Shown here: piece by piece, positions 50,407 to 60,128 of the stretch
Layout of the letters: every line of letters starts with the position of its first letter
Numbering within the stretch: the stretch's first letter is position 1
Source: Desulfovibrio sp.
Lineage (GTDB): Bacteria; Desulfobacterota; Desulfovibrionia; Desulfovibrionales; Desulfovibrionaceae
Direction of reading: 5' to 3'
Assembly (NCBI GenBank): GCA_017415765.1
Contig: JAFQED010000028.1
Location: 1-64,000 of the forward strand
Length of the DNA: 64,000 nt
Position numbers and translations under genes: made by a program
The notes under the pieces: generated by a model
What the model was told of the DNA's origin: nothing
The model's input: the letters and a program-made list of their open reading frames with translations, nothing else
The model's database searches: none

Positions 50407-53297
50407 GTGCCACTCCCTTTCTCCTTTTTCCGTGGCAGCGTCCTTTTTTGTCTGACCTCAAAGCAGTTATAAGCCGTTTTGGACATCCCGGCCAGGCGGC
50501 ACTGGTCATCGTACCTAACAACAGACCTCGCCGCTATTTGTATCAGTTATACGCAGCGGACAAAAAAGCCTGTCTTTTACCCAAGGTCATTACACTTGCT
50601 GACTTGATACAGCAGTGGGCCGGTGCCGTTTTGGGTTCACGCCATCAGGCAGCCATGCTTGACAGGGCGGCTCTGCTCCATGTCTGTGTGCAAGAGATAG
50701 CACATGATGATGCCCGTCTGGCTGGCCGCTTTGCCAGGATGGACATGGCAGAATTCTTGCCGTGGGGGTTGCGATTGGCCGCTTTGCTGGAAGAAATGTT
50801 CCTGCACGGCCTGACCCCGACTGATCTTGCCCATGCCGAGATGGAAGTTGCACCGGCAGCGGCCCTGTTGCTGGGTGCCTTGGGGCGTATCAGCCAAAGT
50901 TATACCAATGCCCTGACACAGCACGATTGGAGTACCCCCGGTCTGGACAGCTGGCAAGTGGCAGCAAGGTCAGGGGACATTCCCGCCAGTCTGCTCCCCC
51001 GGCCAGATCGTCCTGTCTTTGTGGCCGGTTTCCATCTGCTTACCCACAGTGAAGAGCAGATCCTCCACGCCCTATGGAAGGCAGGGGCACACATCTGTTT
51101 GCATACCGATCCGGCCCTGGCATATGGGCAACCCGTACATCGGGCGTGTACAGAACACGCAGACTGGCTAAAACGCTGGAAGGCTCACGCCAGCCTTATC
51201 CAGGAAGCCCATGTACCAGATGGCAAGCCTGCTTATACCTTTTTTGCTGGCTACGACTGCCACTCGCAGCTGCTTGCCATGCGTGACCTCCTGCTAGAGA
51301 CAGCCGACAGTCAGGCTTCCACCGCAATCGTCCTGACCTCAAACAGTCTGCTCCTACCTGTCCTGCACCATCTGCCATTCAAAGACGTCAATATCTCTAT
51401 GGGCTATCCCTTGGCGCGCTCGCCCCTGTATCGCCTGATCGAGAGCGTGTTCAGTCTTGCGCAAAGCCGGAGTGACGATGGGCATTACCATTGGCGCAGC
51501 CTTCTGCAAACCCTGCGCCATCCCTATCTCAACCGTATGTACGTTGAGGACAGTACAGGGGAATGCCATTTTCTGCGTGATGCCCTGCGCCTCTGCATCC
51601 AACGCATCCTGCGCGGCAACCGCTATGTGGATGTGCCCCTCCTGGCCGATGAAGTCAGCCCACTTTTGCCACCTCCGATGCAACAACTGTTTGCAGACTG
51701 TCTGGAGGTCATGGTGCATGCTCCGTCCATGGCAACAAGCACCGGTCAGACAGCCGTTTGCCTGGGCCGCATATGTGACTTTTTGCTGACGCATGGCGGC
51801 GAAATGTGGCAGAGCTTCCCACTGGATGCCGAGGCCATGTTCCGGCTGGTACGCCATGTTATCCCCATGCTGCGTGATTGTCTGCTGGCCGCCATGCCGT
51901 TTCCACAGGGGGAATTGCAAACCGTGCTACGGCATGTCCTTGAAGCCGAACGCGTTCCCTTTGAGGCTGACCCGCTGACAGGCCTTCAGGTTTTGGGAAT
52001 GTTGGAGACACGCCTCCTGCATTTTGACAGATTGCTGATCCTGGATGCTACAGACGACAGACTGCCCGGCAATCCCGCACAGGATCCTCTGATTTCTGAT
52101 TCCTTGCGGGCCTTACTGGGGTTGCCCGATGCACGCCGTCGGGAACGTGCCGCAGCCCATACCCTGCACAGACTTTGCGCGGGAGCCAGCGAAGTCCATT
52201 TTTTCTGGCAGGAGGGCATCAGCCGCTCTGCTCTCTTTGATGGCAAGAAAAGCCGCAGCCGCTTTTTGGAGGAACTGCTCTGGCAGGAAGAGCAAAGCCG
52301 TGGGGAACTGCTCCGCCCCGGGCAGGGCCCGCTTCAAATGGCCCCCTACCATGTCTTCGCAGAGCGGCCTGTCCCTCGTGGGCTGCTCCGTTCCGAGGCC
52401 CTGGATCAGGCCATTGCCGAACTTTTGCAAAAGCCCCTTTCGGCTTCGCTGCTTGACAGCTATCTGCGTTGTCCACTGGCGTTTGTCTGGCAACGCCTTT
52501 GCAGGCTGGAAGCTGCTCAGGAAGTCAATGAAGGCGATGACCATGCCGGTGTGGGTATTTGTCTGCACGAAACCTTGCGTCTGTTGTATGAGCCGTGGCT
52601 GCACCGGGATGTACGCAGTCATGACATCACCATGGAAGATGTCCGCAGCTGTTTTGCATCTGCCCTTGAGGCAACATCTCTGCGCCAGCAGCTACCGGCT
52701 GCCAGCTGGCTGATGCTGGAAAGTGCTGTTCCTTTCCGGCTGCAACGCTTTCTGGCTGCCCAGCCAGAGCTTGTCCGCATCCTTGCACTGGAACAAAAAA
52801 TACAGGTTTCCCTGTCTTTGGGGGTGAAGAGCTATACCTTTACAGGACAAATTGACCGTTTGGACAGGCGAGATGGCCGGCTGCATATCCTGGACTACAA
52901 GACAGGTCATATCCCACGCCTTGATGGTTCTCTCTGGACAGATACGGAGTTTTTCAACCGTATTGCTAGCGGGCTGGAAGATCTACAAGCCATCCCCCCC
53001 CTGTTTGAGGAGCTGCGACAACGGCTACCCAGTCTGCAATTGCCCTGCTACATCTCCATGCTCAGAGCCAAACGCATGGGAGAAGTGGGCGATGCCGCCC
53101 TTGTGGACTTGCGCGACAGCGGCAAAGAAATGCCACTTTTCGGCGGTTTGCAGGATGAGGACATTGCAATGGCCACAGAGTTTTGCGACCTGAGCCTGGC
53201 ACTGCTGCTACGCCACATGGAAACTGTGACCAGCTTTGAAGCACGACCGGACACGCACTGCCAATGGTGTTCCTGCCAGCCCATTTGTCAGGCATAA
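50403..53297 (+). CDS. addB: AddB-type helicase-nuclease subunit
   Basis: A 964-residue partner of AddA. The N-terminal half is a degenerate helicase-like part (VIVPNNRPRRYLYQLYA near residue 35). The C-terminal nuclease has QIDRLDRR and LHILDYKTG. An AddB-type iron-sulfur cluster is expected from Cys in YLRCPLAF and the final CQWCSCQPIC. Full length. The overlapping ATGA with addA fits stoichiometric expression. Confidence 0.9.
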   Translation: MSATPFLLFPWQRPFLSDLKAVISRFGHPGQAALVIVPNNRPRRYLYQLYAADKKACLLPKVITLADLIQQWAGAVLGSRHQAAMLDRAALLHVCVQEIAHDDARLAGRFARMDMAEFLPWGLRLAALLEEMFLHGLTPTDLAHAEMEVAPAAALLLGALGRISQSYTNALTQHDWSTPGLDSWQVAARSGDIPASLLPRPDRPVFVAGFHLLTHSEEQILHALWKAGAHICLHTDPALAYGQPVHRACTEHADWLKRWKAHASLIQEAHVPDGKPAYTFFAGYDCHSQLLAMRDLLLETADSQASTAIVLTSNSLLLPVLHHLPFKDVNISMGYPLARSPLYRLIESVFSLAQSRSDDGHYHWRSLLQTLRHPYLNRMYVEDSTGECHFLRDALRLCIQRILRGNRYVDVPLLADEVSPLLPPPMQQLFADCLEVMVHAPSMATSTGQTAVCLGRICDFLLTHGGEMWQSFPLDAEAMFRLVRHVIPMLRDCLLAAMPFPQGELQTVLRHVLEAERVPFEADPLTGLQVLGMLETRLLHFDRLLILDATDDRLPGNPAQDPLISDSLRALLGLPDARRRERAAAHTLHRLCAGASEVHFFWQEGISRSALFDGKKSRSRFLEELLWQEEQSRGELLRPGQGPLQMAPYHVFAERPVPRGLLRSEALDQAIAELLQKPLSASLLDSYLRCPLAFVWQRLCRLEAAQEVNEGDDHAGVGICLHETLRLLYEPWLHRDVRSHDITMEDVRSCFASALEATSLRQQLPAASWLMLESAVPFRLQRFLAAQPELVRILALEQKIQVSLSLGVKSYTFTGQIDRLDRRDGRLHILDYKTGHIPRLDGSLWTDTEFFNRIASGLEDLQAIPPLFEELRQRLPSLQLPCYISMLRAKRMGEVGDAALVDLRDSGKEMPLFGGLQDEDIAMATEFCDLSLALLLRHMETVTSFEARPDTHCQWCSCQPICQA

Positions 53298-53395
53298 TAC
53301 CCCTGCGTCTGCAACTGTCGATTATACCTTAAGCCAAGATACCTGAGAGCTGAAAGCCATGTGCTGTGCGCCATATTCTCCCACCATACCGGGAC

Positions 53396-53424
53396 TTGAC
53401 AGGTCACAGTACGAGATTGATAAT
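53396..53424 (+). promoter_or_regulatory. Sigma-70 promoter of lysA
   Basis: TTGACA (53396-53401) and GATAAT (53419-53424) are separated by 17 bases, upstream of lysA with a leader of roughly 28 bases containing GAGG. Confidence 0.8.
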
Positions 53425-53459
53425 TATCTGTTCAAAAGGATATATTTTGTGAGGTACAC

Positions 53460-54761
53460 ATGGCTGATATTCGCTCCAGATATACCGATTCCCTGAATTT
53501 TTTTGGCAAGCACAGCGCACAGGAGTTGGCAGAACAGTTCGGTACGCCGCTCTACGTTTATAACGAACAGATATTGCGACGAGCCTGTCGCGAACTGAAG
53601 GGACTTTCCAGCCAGCCGGGCTTTGGCGTCAACTATTCCGTCAAGGCTAATGCCAATCCAGCCCTGCTGCGTATCATGCGTGAAGAAGGGCTGGTAGTCG
53701 ATGCCATGAGTCCTGGTGAACTGCATATGAACACACTGGCAGGTTTCAGGCAGGATGAAATACTCTATATCTCGAACAACAATGCACCAGAAGAGCTGCA
53801 AAGCGTACTTGCAAAGGTAAACCTTGTCAGCGTAGATTCTCTCCCACAACTGGATACGCTTGGCAGGATCAATCCCGGTGGCAAGGTTATGGTTCGCTTC
53901 AATCCGGGGATAGGTGCAGGGCATCATGCCAAGGTCATCACTGCAGGCAAGGAAACCAAGTTTGGCGTCTGCCCGGAATATCTGTCGCAGGTCTTTTCGC
54001 TTCTTGACAGGCACGGCCTGACCCTAGCCGGGGTCAACCAGCATATTGGCTCGCTCTTTATGCAGCCTGACAATTATCTGGAAGCCGTACGATTCCTGCT
54101 GGATCTCATCGCCACCTTCCCGGCAGAACGCTTGCAAAAGCTGGAAGTTATCGACTTTGGCGGCGGTTTTGGCATCCCCTATCGCAAATACGACGGAGAG
54201 CCACGGCTCGACATGGCCCGCCTTGGCAGAGATTTGCACCAGATACTGGAAACCTGGGCCGACAAACATGGCTACAATGGCCGTTTTCTGGTGGAACCGG
54301 GCCGCTATGTCGTTGCCGAATGTGGTATTTTGCTCGGCCGTGTCCATGCTGTTAAGAACAATGGTGATAAACGCTATGTGGGTACTGACATTGGGTTCAA
54401 TGTTCTGATGCGCCCCGCCATGTATGATTCCTTCCATGATATTGAGATCTATCGGGGTGGAACAGCCGCAGCAACACGGGCAGATATGCCCCAGACCATC
54501 GTGGGCAATATCTGTGAAAGTGGTGACATCCTTGCCAAGGAACGTTTGCTGCCGGAAATATATCAAGGGGATGTGCTGGGCGTGCTGGATGCCGGGGCAT
54601 ATGGTTTCAGTATGTCGTCTCCCTACAACCAGCGTTTGCGTCCGGCAGAAGTGCTTATCACTGCTGATGGTACGGCACGGCTGATCCGTCGCCGGGAAAG
54701 CCTTGCAGACCTGACTGTCTGCCTTGAGGACTTGCCCCAAGAGTGCGATTGCCAGGGATAA
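53460..54761 (+). CDS. lysA: Diaminopimelate decarboxylase LysA
   Basis: A 433-residue PLP enzyme for the last step of lysine synthesis. NYSVKANANPALLR holds the PLP lysine near residue 60, GGGFGIPYRK the phosphate-binding glycines, and CESGDILAKER the substrate-contacting Cys/Glu. It is the first gene of lysA-MATE-DUF2156, 21 bases before the MATE gene. Confidence 0.94.
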   Translation: MADIRSRYTDSLNFFGKHSAQELAEQFGTPLYVYNEQILRRACRELKGLSSQPGFGVNYSVKANANPALLRIMREEGLVVDAMSPGELHMNTLAGFRQDEILYISNNNAPEELQSVLAKVNLVSVDSLPQLDTLGRINPGGKVMVRFNPGIGAGHHAKVITAGKETKFGVCPEYLSQVFSLLDRHGLTLAGVNQHIGSLFMQPDNYLEAVRFLLDLIATFPAERLQKLEVIDFGGGFGIPYRKYDGEPRLDMARLGRDLHQILETWADKHGYNGRFLVEPGRYVVAECGILLGRVHAVKNNGDKRYVGTDIGFNVLMRPAMYDSFHDIEIYRGGTAAATRADMPQTIVGNICESGDILAKERLLPEIYQGDVLGVLDAGAYGFSMSSPYNQRLRPAEVLITADGTARLIRRRESLADLTVCLEDLPQECDCQG

Positions 54762-54782
54762 GCAAGCGGACAGCTTCTGCGG

Positions 54783-56150
54783 ATGACTCCCCCGGATCTC
54801 AGCACCTCTGCCTCAGCCATCTGGCGGCTGACATGGCCGCAACTGCTCATGATGTACATCGTTTTCTTCATGGGCTTTGTGGCTGTATGGGTGGCAGGGC
54901 AAATCAGTGCCGATGTCCAGGCCGCCCTTGGCATGGTTACCCAGTGTTCCCTGCTGCTGATGGTGGTCATCATGTCCATTGCCAGCGGGGCCACGGCTGC
55001 TGTCAGCCAGTCACTGGGGGCCTTGCGGCTGCGTCGCGCCCGCTGCTACATCGCTGCCACCGTGCTGGGCAGCATGGTACTGGGCCTTGTGATGGCCAGT
55101 GCCGGTGCCTGTTTCGGGCAGGATATCCTGCATCTGCTCAATGTGCCTGAAGCAATTCGGCCCATTACAGAAGAACTCTGGCAGGTCAATATGCTGGCCC
55201 TGCCCGCCCAGTACATCTATGCCGCCACGGGGGTCATGTTCCGGGCTACACGGCAGGTCATCCCCCCTCTTTGGGTTGCAGGTTTGGTCTGTATGGCCAA
55301 TCTGCTGGCTTGTCTCGGTTTGGGCTTGGGCTGGTTTGGTTTGCCTGCCTTCGGGTACATGGGGCTGGCATGGGCCAATTTGGGGGCGCAGTGCCTGGGG
55401 GCGGTCTGTAACTGTCTCTTGCTCTTCCGCTCTGGCTACCTGCATCCACGCGCCATCCCCAACTGGCGTTGGCTCAAGGCTGGTCTGCCCTACCTGCTCA
55501 AGGTAGCCCTGTCGTCCGGTGCTTCGCAAATTGTCTGGCAAACCGGCTATCTGATGCTTTTTGTGCTGGTGGCAACCTTGCCCTACCACAGCGTAGATGC
55601 ACTGGCTGGGCTTACGGCTGGGCAGCGGGCCGAAGGGCTGCTATTTATGCCGGGTATGGCCTTCCACATGAGTGCTTCCGTCCTGGTAGGCAACTGTCTG
55701 GGGGCAGGTCTGCCCAGAGAAGCCCGCCGTGTAGGCCTGAATCTTGTCTTCTGGGCCTCATTGGGTATGAGTATTGTGGCGGCTGCCTTGTGGCCCTTCC
55801 GACAGGAGATTGCCCTCCTTCTCACCCATGATGTTGGCGCGCAGACACAAATCGTCAGTTATCTGACCTATAATCTGCTTTCAACACCCTTTTCCATTGC
55901 CAGTACCGTCATGGGTGGCATCATGGTCGGAGCCGGAGCCACCCACTATAACCTGATGATATATGGTGGCAGCTTCTGGTTGTGCCGCCTTCCGCTGGGC
56001 TGGCTATTGGGACATATGCTATGGCAGGAAGCAGAAGGAATTTTTGCAGCCATGCTGGTCTCGCAATGTCTGCAAACGGGTATCATGCTTTATGTCCTGC
56101 TGCGCTGTAACTGGACGCGATTTGCCATGCGCGGCCAGCGTCCTTCCTGA
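54783..56150 (+). CDS. MATE-family multidrug efflux protein
   Basis: A 455-residue membrane protein with twelve hydrophobic helices in two similar halves, typical for MATE (NorM/DinF-like) exporters driven by sodium or protons. The GMAFHMSASVLVGNCLGAGLP stretch in the second half is the family landmark and QSLGALRLRRAR its counterpart in the first half. Substrate unknown. GCGG/AAGCGGACAG before the ATG is a weak ribosome-binding site. Confidence 0.87.
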   Translation: MTPPDLSTSASAIWRLTWPQLLMMYIVFFMGFVAVWVAGQISADVQAALGMVTQCSLLLMVVIMSIASGATAAVSQSLGALRLRRARCYIAATVLGSMVLGLVMASAGACFGQDILHLLNVPEAIRPITEELWQVNMLALPAQYIYAATGVMFRATRQVIPPLWVAGLVCMANLLACLGLGLGWFGLPAFGYMGLAWANLGAQCLGAVCNCLLLFRSGYLHPRAIPNWRWLKAGLPYLLKVALSSGASQIVWQTGYLMLFVLVATLPYHSVDALAGLTAGQRAEGLLFMPGMAFHMSASVLVGNCLGAGLPREARRVGLNLVFWASLGMSIVAAALWPFRQEIALLLTHDVGAQTQIVSYLTYNLLSTPFSIASTVMGGIMVGAGATHYNLMIYGGSFWLCRLPLGWLLGHMLWQEAEGIFAAMLVSQCLQTGIMLYVLLRCNWTRFAMRGQRPS

Positions 56151-56187
56151 TATGATAATGATTTTTCCTCATGCCACGGAGAAAATA

Positions 56188-57075
56188 ATGGACAAAAACT
56201 TTATCCCCGTCAGTCTGAAAGACCGCAGGGCCTTTTATGAATACTGGGCACAAACGCCACGTCGCTCCCTGGACTATACCCTTGCAAACCTCTGGGGTTG
56301 GCAAGGCCACTATGGTCTGGAATGGTACTTTGACGGCCCCTTGTGCTGGATACGCCAAACAAGGCCCAATCTCGTGTATTGGGCACCCATTGGAGCATGG
56401 CACGAAGTGGACTGGGCCAGTGTCTTGCCTCGCTGGTGCGTATCGGGACGAAGGGCCTTTATCAGGGTACCAGAGGAACTGGCCCTGCTCTGGCAGAATG
56501 CTCTGCCCGGTCAGGTCGTGGTTGAGGAAGACCGCGACCAGTGGGAATATCTGTACAGGCAGGATGAGCTTGCCGACTTGCCGGGCAAGCGTTTTCACAA
56601 GAAAAAAAATCACTGCAACAGCTTTATCAAGGCTTACGGTACACCGGACTATCATCGACTGGATGACGGTATGGTTGAGGATGTGCTGGCCGTGCAGGAT
56701 GACTGGTGCCAGTGGCATGAATGTGAGGACTCCCCCTCGTTGCGTGCCGAAAATGAGGCCATCAATCGAGTTCTATCACATTGGGATATGTTTGAGGGAT
56801 TGTGCGGCGGCTCTCTGTATGTGGACGGGCGCATGGTGGCCTTCAGTGTGGGCGAGAAGCTGGATGCCCAGAATCTTGGCGTCCATTACGAAAAGGGCTT
56901 GAATGGCTTTCGGGGTGTCTATCAGACTATCAATCGTGTCTTCGTACAGCAGGAAGGTGCCGGACTCAGCTTTGTGAATCGCGCACAGGATCTGGGGGAA
57001 GAAGGCTTGCGCCAGGCCAAGCAGACCTATTTGCCCATTGACTTTTTGCGAAAATGCAGGGTTTGGGTGGGCTAA
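56188..57075 (+). CDS. DUF2156 (LPG-synthetase C-terminal-like) acyltransferase-fold protein
   Basis: A 295-residue soluble protein; the ATG at 56188 follows GGAGAAAATA. It resembles the DUF2156 domain, a double GNAT fold found in aminoacyl-phosphatidylglycerol synthases (GKRFHKKKNHCNSFIKAYG and GLCGGSLYVDGRMVAFSVGE are typical blocks), but has no membrane domain. The substrate is unknown. It ends five bases from the convergent fliI stop, with no room for a terminator. Confidence 0.8.
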   Translation: MDKNFIPVSLKDRRAFYEYWAQTPRRSLDYTLANLWGWQGHYGLEWYFDGPLCWIRQTRPNLVYWAPIGAWHEVDWASVLPRWCVSGRRAFIRVPEELALLWQNALPGQVVVEEDRDQWEYLYRQDELADLPGKRFHKKKNHCNSFIKAYGTPDYHRLDDGMVEDVLAVQDDWCQWHECEDSPSLRAENEAINRVLSHWDMFEGLCGGSLYVDGRMVAFSVGEKLDAQNLGVHYEKGLNGFRGVYQTINRVFVQQEGAGLSFVNRAQDLGEEGLRQAKQTYLPIDFLRKCRVWVG

Positions 57076-57080
57076 GCGGT

Positions 57081-58523
57081 CTATGCCGTTGCTGCCCCGG
57101 CCAAAGCCCGCATTTGCTGCATGGACTGTTCAAGGTTTTGCGGCTCTCCCACATCCTGCCGCAAAAAGGCATTGATGGCAGGCATGCTGGCGATGGCTTC
57201 ATCTATTTCAGGATTGCTGCCCTTGGCGTAGGCCCCTATATTGACCATATCTTCTACCCGGCGGAAGGTGCTCATACGGCGGGTGACTGTCCGCCCGGCA
57301 AGGATGTCCTCACGAGCGCAAATGTCGGAGCGCAAACGACTGATGGAGCGCAATACATCAATGGCCGGGAAATGCCCCTGGTCGGCAAGATCACGGGTCA
57401 GAACGATATGCCCATCCAGAATAGAGCGTACGGCGTCAGCAATGGGCTCATTGAAATCATCGCCGTCCACCAAAACGGTATAGATACCGGTGATGGTCCC
57501 CTTGGCAGACCGCCCGGCGCGTTCCAGCAATTTGGGGAGTTGGGCAAAAACTGAGGGTGTATAGCCCTTGGTGGTAGGCGGCTCCCCTACGGCCAGCCCC
57601 AGTTCACGAGAGGCCATGGCAAAACGGGTCACAGAGTCCATCATTAACAGCACGTCCATACCCTTGTCGCGAAAATACTCTGCCACAGCCGTGGCTGCAT
57701 AAGCCGCACGCATTCGCACAAGTGGAGACTGATCAGACGTGGCAATGACCAGCACGGAACGGGCCATGCCCTCCGGGCCCAGATCGCGCTCCATAAACTC
57801 CAGCACTTCGCGCCCTCGTTCGCCAATCAGGGCAATGACGTTGACATCGGCCCGCGTGTAGCGGGCCATCATGCCCATCAGGGTGGATTTACCCACACCG
57901 GATCCGGCCATGATGCCAACACGCTGGCCCTTGCCCAAGGTCAGCAGACTGTTGATAGAACGCACACCAACATCCAGGATCTCTGTGATACGCGGTCGCT
58001 GGAGAGGGCTGGGAGGATCAGCATAGATGGGTGACAGCTCAGGCTGCCAAAGCTCTCGCGCCTTGACCGCCCACTCTGGCACAAAGGGACGCTGCTGTTC
58101 CATCTGAAGCAGGTAGTCATCCTTATTCTGTTCGGCAGTGGGTAAGGGAGAGGTATAAAGCTCCGCACTGACTGGCGGGCCTGCGTCCAGTGGAGTTCCA
58201 AAGGCATCAAAAGCCCGCCCCAGCAAATACGGGCCAACAGGAAAAACCGGCGGCAGACTTGTGTTGCGGATCAGGCTGCCGGGGCGGATACCACGCATGT
58301 CGCCATACGGCATAAAGAGCAAATTGCCCTCGCGAAAACCAACCACCTCTGCGGCAATACCGTCACTCTCGGCATCGGCCAGCATATGGCACACTGCCCC
58401 CAAAGGGGCGCGCAAGCCGCTGCCTTCCACCACAAGACCCACAACCTTGTTGACCTTGCCAAAAAGGCGAATGGGGTTGCTGTCCTGCAACAGGCGCGCA
58501 CAGGCGCGCGGCTCCATCCTCAT
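57081..58523 (-). CDS. fliI: Flagellar type III export ATPase FliI
   Basis: A 480-residue ATPase energising flagellar export. Walker A GIMAGSGVGKSTLMGMM near residue 165, Walker B around VLLMMDSVTRFAMA, and a C-terminal helical domain are intact. It overlaps fliH by four bases and is the last gene of fliF-fliI. No fliJ follows. Confidence 0.96.
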   Translation of the reverse strand: MRMEPRACARLLQDSNPIRLFGKVNKVVGLVVEGSGLRAPLGAVCHMLADAESDGIAAEVVGFREGNLLFMPYGDMRGIRPGSLIRNTSLPPVFPVGPYLLGRAFDAFGTPLDAGPPVSAELYTSPLPTAEQNKDDYLLQMEQQRPFVPEWAVKARELWQPELSPIYADPPSPLQRPRITEILDVGVRSINSLLTLGKGQRVGIMAGSGVGKSTLMGMMARYTRADVNVIALIGERGREVLEFMERDLGPEGMARSVLVIATSDQSPLVRMRAAYAATAVAEYFRDKGMDVLLMMDSVTRFAMASRELGLAVGEPPTTKGYTPSVFAQLPKLLERAGRSAKGTITGIYTVLVDGDDFNEPIADAVRSILDGHIVLTRDLADQGHFPAIDVLRSISRLRSDICAREDILAGRTVTRRMSTFRRVEDMVNIGAYAKGSNPEIDEAIASMPAINAFLRQDVGEPQNLEQSMQQMRALAGAATA

Positions 58524-60070
58524 GATTGCCGTGGACCCTTGGTGGCTGGCGGCAGGAAACCACCGTCCGCAAAAACATTTTCCGCATCCGGGGCATCACC
58601 AAGCGGGAAAAGCTCTTCTTCCAGCTCGGCAAGGCTGGGGGCAACAGTGGAGGCATTGCCCGCAGCAGAGTGCTGTCCATGTTCCCCAACCATGCCATCT
58701 TCATCCATAAGAGAATCATCCTCACCCAGCGGGGGCAACCATGCTTCGGGGAGCATCTCTCCGCTTTCCGACAGATTTTCTGGCTGCATTTCTTCGGCTG
58801 TACTTTCCGATTCGGCAGAAGGTACTACCGGTACGGATGCAGTGGCGTAACCATCCGATGCCATGTCTGGGCCACCCTCAAAGTCCGGGGCATTGACAGC
58901 AGAAGACATGTGTGGGTTTTCCACAAGCTCGTCCGATGGGCTGGGCATGACAGGGGGGAGATTACCGTCCGCTATGATGTCATCAGGAGGGAGATTTGCC
59001 AGTATTTCCGGGGAAATTTCTGCATCAAGTCCCGCAGACACATCTTCTGGAAGTTCTGGGGCAGAGGGGACAGCGGACGCCTGTCTGGCCGTGGCAGACG
59101 ATTCCGGTACCAGCAGGGAAGCCGGCTCTGGCGCAAGAACGGCCATGCGCGCCCCTTCGCGCTCCACCACATCGGCGGGTGTAACTTCTGGCAGTTCTCC
59201 CTCTCGGCTGCCAATGGCCAGATGCGTCAGGATACTCCTGACCATATCCAAAAACAACTCGCGGCGGCAATCCACGCTGCCACTGCCGCTTTCGGCCACA
59301 AGCCCACCACGCATCATGTTGGGGTCGCCATTGACGACCCATTGCTTGAGATCGGGCATACGTTCACGGGCAGCGGCAAACATGTCACTGACAGCGGCCT
59401 CATCATCCGGGTGGACGCGCACCACCACAGAAAGACGGTCTTCCAGCAATTTGAGAGCTTCAAAAAGCAAGGAGCGCAAGATCTCCTCACGCTCAACGTC
59501 CAACACCCAGCTGGTACCGGCAGCCACGGCGGCACAGGTCACATCGGCCAGGTCTTCTCGCCAGGCCATGCAAATACCTTCAAGCTGGCTTTCCATAGCC
59601 CGCAGCAGAACCGCCAGCGACTGCCCCAGTTCATGGCGAAACTCGCGCAACTCCTCCCCAGCCTGTTCCATGCCCTCCTGAAAGCCCTCACCATGAGCAG
59701 CCTCGCGAATGCGTATGGCTGCCTCCCGTTCCGCTTGCGCCTGCGCAAGGGTTGCTGCGGCTTCATTTTTCATGGCGATGGCGGCCGCACGGATCTGCTC
59801 TGCTTCTTCCTGTGCGGTTCGGCGAGTGATCGCTGCCTCGGTACGGGCCTCGTCCAGCACATTTTGCCGCTCGGTATATGCCTCACCCAATATCTGGCGG
59901 GCCTTGTCTGTGGCCTTGAGCCGTACCCGCTCCAGATAGTCTTCCTCCCTTTCCTGTCGGGCCTGCTCCTGCCGCTGGGGTTCGTACATGGCGTCAAGCT
60001 CTTCCATGGTGGACTCGCGTTCCCCCATGAAGATGGTACCCCATTTTTTGCGTATCGCGTCTGACGCCAT
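58520..60070 (-). CDS. fliH: Flagellar export regulator FliH with a long acidic C-terminal tail
   Basis: A 516-residue protein, about twice the usual FliH length. Residues 25-150 are a charged, Ala/Glu/Arg-rich coiled coil and residues 150-295 the FliH/YscL globular domain, with RVHPDDEAAV, WVVNGDPNMMRGG and VDCRRELFLDMVRSIL. The remaining roughly 220 residues are rich in Glu, Asp, Pro, Ser and Ala, without clear structure. FliH tethers FliI to the C-ring through FliN. The start has GGTGAGAGTACC before ATG; it overlaps fliI. Confidence 0.9.
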   Translation of the reverse strand: MASDAIRKKWGTIFMGERESTMEELDAMYEPQRQEQARQEREEDYLERVRLKATDKARQILGEAYTERQNVLDEARTEAAITRRTAQEEAEQIRAAAIAMKNEAAATLAQAQAEREAAIRIREAAHGEGFQEGMEQAGEELREFRHELGQSLAVLLRAMESQLEGICMAWREDLADVTCAAVAAGTSWVLDVEREEILRSLLFEALKLLEDRLSVVVRVHPDDEAAVSDMFAAARERMPDLKQWVVNGDPNMMRGGLVAESGSGSVDCRRELFLDMVRSILTHLAIGSREGELPEVTPADVVEREGARMAVLAPEPASLLVPESSATARQASAVPSAPELPEDVSAGLDAEISPEILANLPPDDIIADGNLPPVMPSPSDELVENPHMSSAVNAPDFEGGPDMASDGYATASVPVVPSAESESTAEEMQPENLSESGEMLPEAWLPPLGEDDSLMDEDGMVGEHGQHSAAGNASTVAPSLAELEEELFPLGDAPDAENVFADGGFLPPATKGPRQS

Positions 60071-60128
60071 GGTACTCTCACCAACTCCAAACTGCCGACC
60101 AGCCAGCAGCTAAAGATATTTATGACTT

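Noticed and set aside
58526..60064. A 512-residue plus-strand open frame opposite fliH
   Set aside because: It is the exact mirror of the FliH coding bias, has no ribosome-binding site and no recognisable domain.
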